Positions 41,886 through 49,314 of a stretch of 64,000 nucleotides of DNA are shown here, piece by piece (position 1 is the stretch's first letter; every line of letters starts with the position of its first letter). The notes under the pieces were generated by a model. That model made no database searches, was not told the origin of the DNA, and worked only from the letters and a program-made list of their open reading frames with translations. This DNA comes from Amycolatopsis sp. GM8 (GTDB lineage: Bacteria > Actinomycetota > Actinomycetes > Mycobacteriales > Pseudonocardiaceae): positions 496,001 through 560,000 of the forward strand of contig NZ_JAJKFK010000003.1 in assembly GCF_021653975.1 (NCBI RefSeq). Direction: 5' to 3'. The position numbers were made by a program, and so were the translations under genes.

Positions 41886-41908
41886 ATCATACGACGTCCA
41901 ACGTCCTA
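41886..41908. promoter_or_regulatory. GntR operator and -10 at its own promoter
   Basis: GACGTCCAACGTCCTA (41893-41908) is the exact complement of the core found at the DapA-like promoter; arms GACGT/ACGTC surround CCA. A -10-like TATGAT (complement of 41886-41891) abuts it on the gntR side, as TATGTC does at the other site. The site lies on the stop codon of the rhomboid gene. Confidence 0.75.
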
Positions 41909-42679
41909 CGAAGGTCCGCGACGTGGCCGCCGCCGCAGGGTGAAGCCCAGCAGGGCGCCGACGACGAACCCGGCGACGTGTGCGGCGTAGGCGACCGCAC
42001 CCGCCTCGGCCGTGCCGTAACCGAACGCGTAGAAGGCCTGCAGGATGAACCACATGCCGAGCATCAGCCACGCCGGTACCCGCAGCGGCAAGAAGAACAG
42101 CACCGGGATGAGCCCCCACACCCGGGCCCGCGGATAGACCACGATGTACGCGCCGAGCACCCCGGCGATCGCGCCGGACGCTCCAACCAGCGGCTGCGTC
42201 GACGACGGGTCGGTGAGCGCGAAGCCGTAGGCCGCCGCGTACCCGCACACCAGGTAGAACAGCAGGAAACGCAGGCGCCCCAAACGATCCTCGATGTTGT
42301 TGCCGAAGATCGCGAGGAACAGCATGTTGCCGATCAGGTGCGTCCAGCTCGAGTGCAGGAACATCGACGTGAACACCGACAGCACCGGCGTCTTGCCGTA
42401 GCCGGGCGGGGCGAGCAGACAGCCGGTGCCCTGCGGGCCCACCACCGCGCGGCCCGTCGGCACGAGCGCCGGCGCGGTGTTGGTCAGCAGCTCGCGCGGC
42501 ACGGCACCCCACCGCTCGACGAACGCCTGCAGATCGCACAGCTGCGCCAGGTTCGGGTTGCCGGTCAAGGTGTGCGCCGCGGACGGCATCAGCAGGAACA
42601 CCACGACGTTCGCCACGACGAGCGCGTAGGTGAGCCACGGCGTGCGGCGCAGCGGGTTGACGTCGTGAATGGGAATCAC
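41906..42679 (-). CDS. Rhomboid-family intramembrane serine protease
   Basis: A 257-residue membrane protein with about seven helices. The serine nucleophile is S168 in GASGAIAGVLGAY, with catalytic H234 in YAAHVAGFVVG and the HSSWTHLIGNMLFLAIFGNNIED segment (split) before them, where the conserved HxxxN stabilises the oxyanion. A loop with two Cys (about 48 and 87) follows helix 1. Rhomboids cut single-pass membrane proteins; the target is unknown. GTG 42679 lacks a good ribosome site. Its end carries the gntR promoter and operator. Confidence 0.92.
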   Translation of the reverse strand: MIPIHDVNPLRRTPWLTYALVVANVVVFLLMPSAAHTLTGNPNLAQLCDLQAFVERWGAVPRELLTNTAPALVPTGRAVVGPQGTGCLLAPPGYGKTPVLSVFTSMFLHSSWTHLIGNMLFLAIFGNNIEDRLGRLRFLLFYLVCGYAAAYGFALTDPSSTQPLVGASGAIAGVLGAYIVVYPRARVWGLIPVLFFLPLRVPAWLMLGMWFILQAFYAFGYGTAEAGAVAYAAHVAGFVVGALLGFTLRRRPRRGPS

Positions 42680-42722
42680 GCTCAACTGATACCGCACCCG
42701 GACCAGCGGTAGCATTCCGGGC

Positions 42723-43667
42723 GTGCGCGAGATCGCCGTCTTCAGCGGCAGTGCCCACCCGGAACTCGCGGCGGAGATCTGTGCCCAGCTCGGCGTCGAA
42801 CTCGAACCGGTGCGCGTGACCCGCTTCGCGAACGACTGCCTCGAGGTGCAGTTGCAGGCCAACTGCCGCGAGCGCGACGTGTTCCTCATCCAGCCGCTCG
42901 TCACACCGGTGCAGGAGAACCTGGTCGAGCTGCTGCTGATGCTAGACGCCGCGCGCGGCGCGTCCGCGGCCCGCACCACCGTGGTCATGCCGCACTACGC
43001 GTATGCCCGTTCGGACAAGAAGGACGCGCCGCGGATCTCCATCGGCGGCCGCCTCGTCGCGGACCTGCTGGTGACCGCGGGCGCGAACCGGGTGCTGACG
43101 ATGACGCTGCATTCGCCGCAGGTGCACGGGTTCTTCAGCGTGCCGGTCGACCATCTGCACGCGCTGCGGGAGCTCGCCGGGCACTTCCGCCGCTACGACC
43201 TCAGCAACACCACGGTCGTCTCCCCCGACCTCGGCAACGCCAAGCCCGCCGCGCATTTCGCACGGCTGCTGGGGGTGCCGGTCGCGGCCGGGGCGAAGGA
43301 ACGGTTCGCCGATGACAGGGTGGAGATCTCCTCGATCATCGGCGACGTGGCGGGCCGGGACGTGATCGTGCTCGACGACGAGATCGCCCGGGGCAGCACG
43401 GTGCTGGAGCTGCTGGCGCGGCTGCGGGAGCTGGGCGTGAACTCGATCCGGGTCGCCTGCACGCACGGGCTGTTCGCGGGCGGCGCGCTCAAGCGCATCG
43501 GCGACCAGCCGGACGTGCTGGAGATCGTCTGCACGAACACGGTCCCGGTGCACCCGGAGCCGGACGCGCCGAAGCTCACCGTGCTCTCGATCGCGCCCGC
43601 AATGGCGGAGGCGATGCGCCGGATCCACAACGGCGAGTCCGTCAGCGCCCTCTTCGACGCGCAGTGA
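42723..43667 (+). CDS. Ribose-phosphate pyrophosphokinase-like protein
   Basis: A 314-residue PRPP synthetase-like enzyme. IAVFSGSAHPELA opens it; the flexible ATP loop HYAYARSDKKDAPR, the HSPQVHGFFSVPVDHLHA catalytic stretch and the PRPP-binding DVIVLDDEIARGSTVLE are present. It would make PRPP from ribose 5-phosphate and ATP for nucleotide, His and Trp synthesis. The details differ from the housekeeping enzyme (DLGNAKPAAHFA in place of D-x-G), so this may be a second, specialised copy. Leaderless: TAGCAT ends 7 nt before GTG. It is divergent from the rhomboid gene. Confidence 0.85.
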   Translation: MREIAVFSGSAHPELAAEICAQLGVELEPVRVTRFANDCLEVQLQANCRERDVFLIQPLVTPVQENLVELLLMLDAARGASAARTTVVMPHYAYARSDKKDAPRISIGGRLVADLLVTAGANRVLTMTLHSPQVHGFFSVPVDHLHALRELAGHFRRYDLSNTTVVSPDLGNAKPAAHFARLLGVPVAAGAKERFADDRVEISSIIGDVAGRDVIVLDDEIARGSTVLELLARLRELGVNSIRVACTHGLFAGGALKRIGDQPDVLEIVCTNTVPVHPEPDAPKLTVLSIAPAMAEAMRRIHNGESVSALFDAQ

Positions 43668-43676
43668 CGACCACCG

Positions 43677-43791
43677 GCGTGTTTGCCGCTCCGGTCGGCG
43701 TGTTTGCCGCGCACGGCGCCAACTCACCGACGCAGCGGGCCAACACGGCGACGCAGGGGGCCAACACGGCGACGTGGCGGGCCAACACGCG
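43677..43791. repeat. 21-bp repeat array D (GAGTTGGCC family, head-to-head)
   Basis: Two forward units (ggcgtgtttgccgctccggtc) are followed after gcacggcgcc by three inverted ones (ccaacacggcgacg...). The array fills the gap between the convergent PRPP-synthase and esterase genes and stops at the esterase stop codon. Confidence 0.85.
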
Positions 43792-44760
43792 CTAGGTGAG
43801 GTGCTGGCGGCTCAGGAAGTTCCACATGATCGTCGCGGCGGCGGCGTCCTCGCCGACGTAGGTCGTGTAGGGGGCGGTGGGGCGGATGGCGGTGGGCCAG
43901 AAATGCGTCAGTCCTGAGTAGACGGCCGAGGACAGTTCGGTGCCGCCCCGGCAGCCGGTCCACGACGTGAGCGTCGCCGGCCCGATATGCGTCACCTTTC
44001 CCGGGCCGTGGCAGCCGTTCCGGGCCTGCCACCCGGTCACCGCCTGATCCAGCGCGATCGTCGCGGTCGGCGAGAAGTGCTCGCTGCGCACCACCGGATC
44101 GTTGGTGCCACTGGCCATCAGCGCCGAGAGCGGTTTGCCACCGGCACAGGCCGCGAGCGGAACCGCCCCATAGGTCGCGAGCCCGGCGAAAGTGCCAGGA
44201 TGCGCGCAAACCTCCTCGAAGGACAATTTCGCCCCATTGCTGTAACCGACGAGATAAATCCGGCGAACGTCGCTTTCGAAATACCGGGACGCGTCCGCGG
44301 CCACGTCGGTCAGGAACTGCGTGTCGTGCACACCCTCTTTGACCGCCGCCCCGCAACAACCGTGTCCGGCATTCCAGGACTCGGCGATCCCCAGTGGATA
44401 GACGATGTTCGCCTGCCCGCGCTCGGCATAGGGCAGGAACCCGGTGCGGACGGACTCCAGCTGCGCGCTGATGCCCCGGCCGTGCATCACGATCAGCAGC
44501 GGAAGTCCCTTGTGCCGCACGGAAGGCCCGACTGCGAGGTACGTCCGCTTCATCCCGTCCACGGTCAGCTGCCGCTGCACCGTCGTGGTGCCTGTCGTCG
44601 CTGCTCGCGAGGCCGGCGTCGAATGTCCCTGCGGGACCACGGACTCGTTGACGGCTGGCGCGGAGCAAGCCGCTAATGTGATTACGGCACCGGCCACCGC
44701 GAGCGACCGTCTTATTTGTCCAGTTGCTCGCGAAATGTGCCGGTGGCCCCACAAGTTCAT
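43792..44760 (-). CDS. Secreted lipoprotein esterase of the PHB-depolymerase/LpqC type
   Basis: A 322-residue protein. A twin-Arg-free signal (about 15-32) ends in lipobox LAAC, so the mature enzyme is lipid-anchored outside. The alpha/beta-hydrolase motifs are LLIVMHGRG (oxyanion), VGYSNGAK (nucleophile Ser) and a late His in GLTHFWP. Two Cys pairs (GHGCCG, AACAGG) suggest disulfides. The family contains mycobacterial LpqC, feruloyl esterases and polyhydroxybutyrate depolymerases. It stands alone after repeat array D. Confidence 0.85.
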   Translation of the reverse strand: MNLWGHRHISRATGQIRRSLAVAGAVITLAACSAPAVNESVVPQGHSTPASRAATTGTTTVQRQLTVDGMKRTYLAVGPSVRHKGLPLLIVMHGRGISAQLESVRTGFLPYAERGQANIVYPLGIAESWNAGHGCCGAAVKEGVHDTQFLTDVAADASRYFESDVRRIYLVGYSNGAKLSFEEVCAHPGTFAGLATYGAVPLAACAGGKPLSALMASGTNDPVVRSEHFSPTATIALDQAVTGWQARNGCHGPGKVTHIGPATLTSWTGCRGGTELSSAVYSGLTHFWPTAIRPTAPYTTYVGEDAAAATIMWNFLSRQHLT

Positions 44761-44903
44761 GCGGACATTGTGCCTGGCGGGTCCGGAAAGCCGATGTGAA
44801 CGACTGAAGTCTTCTCAGGTGTCTCTCATCAGGCTGCCAGCGCCCGCATAGGAATGCTGTCCAGACTCGGTACGAGTTCGGCGAAAAGCGCGTGGAGGGT
44901 TCT

Positions 44904-46391
44904 ATGGCGATTGTGTCCCGGTTTCTGTCCACCCGGGCGCACGAGCGCCCCGGGGCGCCGGCGTTCCTCTCCGGTGCCGACGAACGGGCACTGACCTGGC
45001 GCGCCGTCGCCGAGCACGCCGAGCGGTGGCGTCACGAGATCCCGCCCGGCAGCCGGGTGGGCCTGGTCATCGCCGACCCGCTGACGTTCACCGCGGCCTA
45101 CCTCGGCTGCCTGTCCGCGGGGGTGACCGCGGCGCCGGTCGACCCCCGGCTGACGGAGTCCGAGCTGACCGACGTGCTGGCCCGGCTGCGGATCGACGTG
45201 CTCGCCACCGACCAGGACGACCCGGTCATCGCCCCGGAACGGGACACCGTGCTGGTGGATCTCGCGGGCCCGCGGCGGATCTGGTCGGCCACCACGGCTC
45301 ACCGCCCCAGCGACGACGCGGCGCTGCGGCCCGCCGTGCTGCTGACCAGCTCCGGCACGACCGGGCGACCCAAGGGGATCCCGCTCAGCGAAGGGCAGCT
45401 GATGCACGCCGCGCGGCGGGTCGCCCGGCACCACGGGTTCGGCCCCGGCGAGCGCGGCTACACCCCGCTGCCGCTGTTCCACGTCAACGCACAGGTCATG
45501 GGCCTGCTGGCGACAGTCGCGAGCGGGGCCGAGCTGGTCGTCGACCGCCGGTTCGAGGCCGGCGAGTACTGGGCGCGGGTCGAGCGGCACTCCCCCACCT
45601 GGCTCAACGCCGTCCCCGCGATCCTCGCCTCGCTCGCCCGGCTCCCGGCGCCGCCCGCGCATGTCGTGGACCGGATCCGGTTCGCGCGCTCGGCCTCGGC
45701 GCCGCTGCCGCCCGCGACCGCGCGGGCCTTCACCGAGCGCACCGGGCTGGGCGTGCTGGAGACCTATGGCATGTCCGAGGCCGCCGGCCAGATCACCGCG
45801 AACCCCCTTGACCCGAGCGCGCGCCGGACCGGTTCGGTGGGCCTGCCGGTCGAGGTGGACCTGATCGTCGCCGGCCCGGACGGCCGCGAGACCGCGCCCG
45901 GCGAGGAAGGTGAAGTCCTGTTGCGGGGGCCCGAGATCGTCGCCGAGTACCTCGAGCTCGACGCCCACGGACCCGAGCGGACCCGCCCCGCACGCGCCGC
46001 GGACGGCTGGCTGCGCACCGGTGACGTCGGCATCCGCGACGAGGCCGGGTTCCTGCGGCTGGCCGGCCGCGTTGACGACGTGATCAACCGCGGTGGCGAA
46101 AAGATCTACCCGCAGGAGGTGGAGAACGTCCTGCTCGCGCACCCCGGCGTGGTGGCGGTCGCCGTCGTCGGCGCGCCGCACGAGCGGCTCGGGCAGGTCC
46201 CGGTCGCGTTCGTCACCACCCACCGCGCCGACCGCGAGGAGCTCGAGACCGCGCTGCTCGCCTGGTGCGAGCAGAGACTGACCCGGTACAAGCGGCCGAC
46301 GGTGGTCGAGGTCACCGACGCGCTGCCGGTCGGCCCGACGGGCAAGGTGCTGCGCCGGGCCCTGCGGTCCGAGCTGGCGGGCAGCCAGTGA
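44904..46391 (+). CDS. Acyl-CoA synthetase/ANL ligase of the ComA-like gene cluster
   Basis: A 495-residue adenylate-forming ligase: LLTSSGTTGRPKGIPL (P-loop), ETYGMSEAAGQ, WLRTGDVGIRDEAGFLRLAGR and the C-terminal lysine in PVGPTGKVLRR. It would activate a fatty or other carboxylic acid as acyl-AMP and then acyl-CoA. GGAGGG lies 6 bp before ATG. It leads five tightly spaced genes (4-bp overlap, 4-bp overlap, 26 bp, 1-bp overlap) ending at 49270, so it most likely supplies the acyl donor for the membrane acyltransferase that follows. Confidence 0.9.
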   Translation: MAIVSRFLSTRAHERPGAPAFLSGADERALTWRAVAEHAERWRHEIPPGSRVGLVIADPLTFTAAYLGCLSAGVTAAPVDPRLTESELTDVLARLRIDVLATDQDDPVIAPERDTVLVDLAGPRRIWSATTAHRPSDDAALRPAVLLTSSGTTGRPKGIPLSEGQLMHAARRVARHHGFGPGERGYTPLPLFHVNAQVMGLLATVASGAELVVDRRFEAGEYWARVERHSPTWLNAVPAILASLARLPAPPAHVVDRIRFARSASAPLPPATARAFTERTGLGVLETYGMSEAAGQITANPLDPSARRTGSVGLPVEVDLIVAGPDGRETAPGEEGEVLLRGPEIVAEYLELDAHGPERTRPARAADGWLRTGDVGIRDEAGFLRLAGRVDDVINRGGEKIYPQEVENVLLAHPGVVAVAVVGAPHERLGQVPVAFVTTHRADREELETALLAWCEQRLTRYKRPTVVEVTDALPVGPTGKVLRRALRSELAGSQ

Positions 46392-47542
46392 CGAAACGCG
46401 GCGAACATCTGTACTACGTCGATCTGGTCCGGGTCCTGACGGTCGGGCTGGTCATCGGCACCCACGTGCTGGCGCTCGCCCCGGTGGCGCCGACCGTGCT
46501 GGACGGCGCGCTCGGCATGGTCTTCCACGTCAGCCGCGAGGTGTTCTTCCTGCTCACCGCGTTCGTGCTGACCTACAGCACCGGCCGCAAGAAGGTGCGC
46601 TGGCCGAAGTTCTGGCAGCGGCGGTACCTGTTCGTCGTGGTGCCGTATCTGGTGTGGACGGTGCTCTATTTCTTCGCCAACGGCGCCCCGTACTTCGGCG
46701 AGGCGTTCGTGCAGCAGCTGCTCACCGGCACCGCGCGCTACCACCTCTACTTCCTGCTCGTGTCGATGCAGATCTACCTGGTGTTCCCGCTGATCCGGAT
46801 GCTGCTGCGGGCGACCGAACGCTGGCACGGGGCGCTCTTGGCGCTCGCGGCATTGTTCCAGCTGGCGTTCGCCTACGCCGTGCAGCACGCGTGGGACCTC
46901 GGCCCCCTGGCGGGCTGGCTGCACGCGCCGGACGCGCTGCTGCCCAGCTACACCGGCTACGTCCTGGCCGGGGCGATCGCGGCCTGGCACAAGGACGCGC
47001 TCGTCGCCTGGACGCGGCAGCACCTGCGGCTGGTGTTCGGTGGCGCGGCGAGCGTCGTGGCGCTAGCGATCGTGGTCTACCTCGTGCAGCTGTGGGGTTC
47101 CGGCCAGCCGCCGCTGCAGGCGAGCATGGTGTTCCAGCCGATGGTGGTCCTGGAGAGCGCCGCCATCGCGTGGACCTTCCTCGCACTGGGCCTGATCTGG
47201 CAGGAGCGCGGCCGGGTCGGCGAGAAGGTCGTGCTGGCCACTTCGGACGCTTCGTTCGGCGTCTACCTGCTGCATCCCCTTGTCCTGCAAGGCGTTGTAC
47301 TCGGCGCCACCGCCATCGGCCTCGTCGACGCCGTGCAGGCCGTGCCGGACACCGTGGTGCTCGTCCTCGTGGTCGTGGTCCTGCCACTGACCTATCTCGT
47401 GTCCGGGCTGGTCACCGCGGCCATCCGGCGCACCCCGGTGAGCCTCGCGCTCACCGGCCGGGCGTGGTCGCGGCGCGCCCGGCCCCTTCCCGCACCCCCG
47501 CGCGAAGACCTCGCGCTCGCCAACACAGGAGGAGCCCGATGA
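46388..47542 (+). CDS. Membrane acyltransferase (acyltransferase-3 family)
   Basis: A 384-residue protein with about ten membrane helices. YYVDLVRVLTVGLVIGTHVL carries the family's early R and H, and RRYLFVVVPYLVWT is the second conserved arginine block. Acyltransferase-3 proteins move acyl groups across or onto sugars, lipids and antibiotics at the membrane. The GTG start overlaps the ligase stop (GTGA). In this operon it probably acylates the product built by the ComA-like enzyme; the acceptor is inferred only. Confidence 0.9.
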   Translation: MTKRGEHLYYVDLVRVLTVGLVIGTHVLALAPVAPTVLDGALGMVFHVSREVFFLLTAFVLTYSTGRKKVRWPKFWQRRYLFVVVPYLVWTVLYFFANGAPYFGEAFVQQLLTGTARYHLYFLLVSMQIYLVFPLIRMLLRATERWHGALLALAALFQLAFAYAVQHAWDLGPLAGWLHAPDALLPSYTGYVLAGAIAAWHKDALVAWTRQHLRLVFGGAASVVALAIVVYLVQLWGSGQPPLQASMVFQPMVVLESAAIAWTFLALGLIWQERGRVGEKVVLATSDASFGVYLLHPLVLQGVVLGATAIGLVDAVQAVPDTVVLVLVVVVLPLTYLVSGLVTAAIRRTPVSLALTGRAWSRRARPLPAPPREDLALANTGGAR

Positions 47543-48276
47543 GCCGGACCACCATGATGATCGACCCGGGCCTGCCGACCGGACTGTTCACCGACGTGAT
47601 CGCCAGCCACGGCGAGTACGTCACGGTGGTCAAGTTCGGCTGGGGCACCGCGCTGGTGACCCGCGACCTCGACCGCAAGATCGCCGTGCTGCGCGAGGCC
47701 GGGATCGGCTTCTACTTCGGCGGCACGCTGTTCGAGTGGTACCTCGTGCAGGGCCGGCTCGACGACTACCTCACGCTCGTGCAGCGCACCGGCGCCACGC
47801 ACATCGAGGTGTCCAACGGCACGATCCCGCTCGACCAGCCGGGCAAGGCCGAGTACGTGAAGCAGATGTCGCGGTACCGGCCGGTGCTCGCGGAGGTCGG
47901 CTACAAGGACGCCGAACGTTCGGCGATGCTCACCCCCGCCGACTGGGCCGGCGCGATCCAGGAAGATCTCGACGCCGGCGCCGAGCTGGTGATCACCGAG
48001 ACCCGCGAAAGCGGCCGCAGCGGGATGGCCCGCCCGGACGGGCACCTGCGCGACGACGTGCTGGAGGCCGTGCTCGACCGGGTCGATGCGGCGCAGTTGC
48101 TGTTCGAGGCGCCCACCAAGGATTTGCAGGTCGAGCTGATCCGCGCGATCGGGCCGGACGTCAACCTCGGCAACATCGCCGCGGCGGACCTGGTCGGCGT
48201 GGAGACCCTGCGCCGCGGGCTGCGCGGCGACACCCTGCTGCAGATGACCTTGTCCCAGACCGTTTCCTTCGCCTGA
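47539..48276 (+). CDS. ComA-like phosphosulfolactate synthase
   Basis: A 245-residue TIM-barrel of the ComA family. MMIDPGLPTGLFTDVIASHG, VVKFGWGTAL, YFGGTLFEWYL, IEVSNGTIPL, EVGYKD and LFEAPTKDLQ follow the order of (2R)-phospho-3-sulfolactate synthases, which add sulfite to phosphoenolpyruvate. In archaea this begins coenzyme M synthesis and in Bacillus it leads to sulfolactate; neither setting exists here. AGGAGG precedes the ATG that overlaps the acyltransferase stop. The phosphatase-type gene two places downstream could remove the phosphate from the product. Confidence 0.85.
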   Translation: MSRTTMMIDPGLPTGLFTDVIASHGEYVTVVKFGWGTALVTRDLDRKIAVLREAGIGFYFGGTLFEWYLVQGRLDDYLTLVQRTGATHIEVSNGTIPLDQPGKAEYVKQMSRYRPVLAEVGYKDAERSAMLTPADWAGAIQEDLDAGAELVITETRESGRSGMARPDGHLRDDVLEAVLDRVDAAQLLFEAPTKDLQVELIRAIGPDVNLGNIAAADLVGVETLRRGLRGDTLLQMTLSQTVSFA

Positions 48277-48302
48277 CTACTGTCCACAAAGGAGTAACAT
48301 CC

Positions 48303-48701
48303 ATGCGCGACATGCACGACGCCGCTCACTTCGCGGTCCCGGCCCGGGATCTCGACGAGGCGGTCGAGTTCTACGTCTTCGGGCTCGGTGCGAAGATGGC
48401 CCGCCGCTACGCCGACCGCGTCACCTTCGACTTCTTCGGTGACCAGCTGGTCTGCCACCTGTCCGACGACGTCCCGGCCGAGGCCGTGATGTACCCGCGG
48501 CATTTCGGGGTGAGCTTCGCCCGCGCCGAGGACTTCGACCGGCTGGTGCGGCTGGTGGAGCACCGCAAACTGCGCACGCTCGCCGGGCCCACCGTGCGCT
48601 TCGAGGGCACCGCCGAGCAGCACCGCACGATCGCGCTCGCCGACCCGTCGAACAACGTCATCGAGTTCAAGAACTACGACGACCCGCGGCTGCAGTACTG
48701 A
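48303..48701 (+). CDS. VOC-family protein in the ComA-like cluster
   Basis: A 132-residue glyoxalase-fold protein. AAHFAVPARDLDEAVEFYVFGLGAK opens it (His ligand in AHFAV), RHFGVSFA supplies another His, and NNVIEFKNY ends with the Glu ligand. Such proteins isomerise, lyse or bind small carbonyl compounds with a metal. AAAGGAG precedes ATG. The stop shares a base with the phosphatase start, so it belongs to the same pathway. Confidence 0.87.
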   Translation: MRDMHDAAHFAVPARDLDEAVEFYVFGLGAKMARRYADRVTFDFFGDQLVCHLSDDVPAEAVMYPRHFGVSFARAEDFDRLVRLVEHRKLRTLAGPTVRFEGTAEQHRTIALADPSNNVIEFKNYDDPRLQY

Positions 48702-49270
48702 TGGGGCTGCTGCATCTGGTGCGGCACGGCGAAAGCGAGTGGAACCTCGCCGGCCGTGTGCAGGGCCAGTCCCCCGAGGCGGGTGCCCTCACCCCGCGCG
48801 GGCTCGACCAGGCCGCACGCGCCGCGGCCGCGCTCGCCGAACGCGCCGCCGGCGCGATCTTCAGCAGTGACCTGCCCCGCGCCCGGCAGACGGCGGAGGT
48901 CATCGCCGCCGCGCTCGGCCTGCCCGTGCGGGAGGATCCGCGGCTGCGCGAACAGAATCTCGGTTTCCTGGAAGGAAAGCGGTTCGCCGATCCGCTCGAC
49001 GGCGGCGTCGTGCAGGACGAGATCGACCGGCTGTGGCGTGAGCCGTGGCGCCGGCCCCGCGGCGGCGAGAGCATCACCGATCTCTACGAACGTATCCACG
49101 CCACGCTCGACGAGTACGCGAAGCGGGACGGCGAGCTGATCCTGGTCGCGCACGGCGGGCCGGTCCGGGTGGCCACCACCAGCGCCGACCCGCGGCTGCG
49201 CGAGCCCGTACCGCGGGTCGAGGTCGGCAATGCGACGGTGACCACACTGGACCGCCAGGGCTGTTGCTGA
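48701..49270 (+). CDS. Histidine-phosphatase (phosphoglycerate-mutase-like) family protein
   Basis: A 189-residue phosphatase: VRHGESEWN carries the phosphorylated His, SSDLPRARQTAE the conserved Arg, and LVAHGGPVR the second His. It hydrolyses a small phospho-ester. As the last gene of the ComA-like operon it may take the place of the classical ComB phosphatase and release 3-sulfolactate from its phosphate (inference). Confidence 0.88.
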   Translation: MGLLHLVRHGESEWNLAGRVQGQSPEAGALTPRGLDQAARAAAALAERAAGAIFSSDLPRARQTAEVIAAALGLPVREDPRLREQNLGFLEGKRFADPLDGGVVQDEIDRLWREPWRRPRGGESITDLYERIHATLDEYAKRDGELILVAHGGPVRVATTSADPRLREPVPRVEVGNATVTTLDRQGCC

Positions 49271-49314
49271 ACAGTCATCCTGTCGCCGGGCGGGTTATGG
49301 AAAGGTAACCCGCG

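Noticed and set aside
41849..42758. A longer GntR protein starting as far upstream as 42758
   Set aside because: The extra length would overlap the whole rhomboid gene; the family N-terminus, a ribosome site and the promoter all support GTG 41849.
47539..48276. Coenzyme M biosynthesis
   Set aside because: Only the ComA-like step is present; no ComB-E-type partner genes, and actinomycetes are not known to use coenzyme M broadly.
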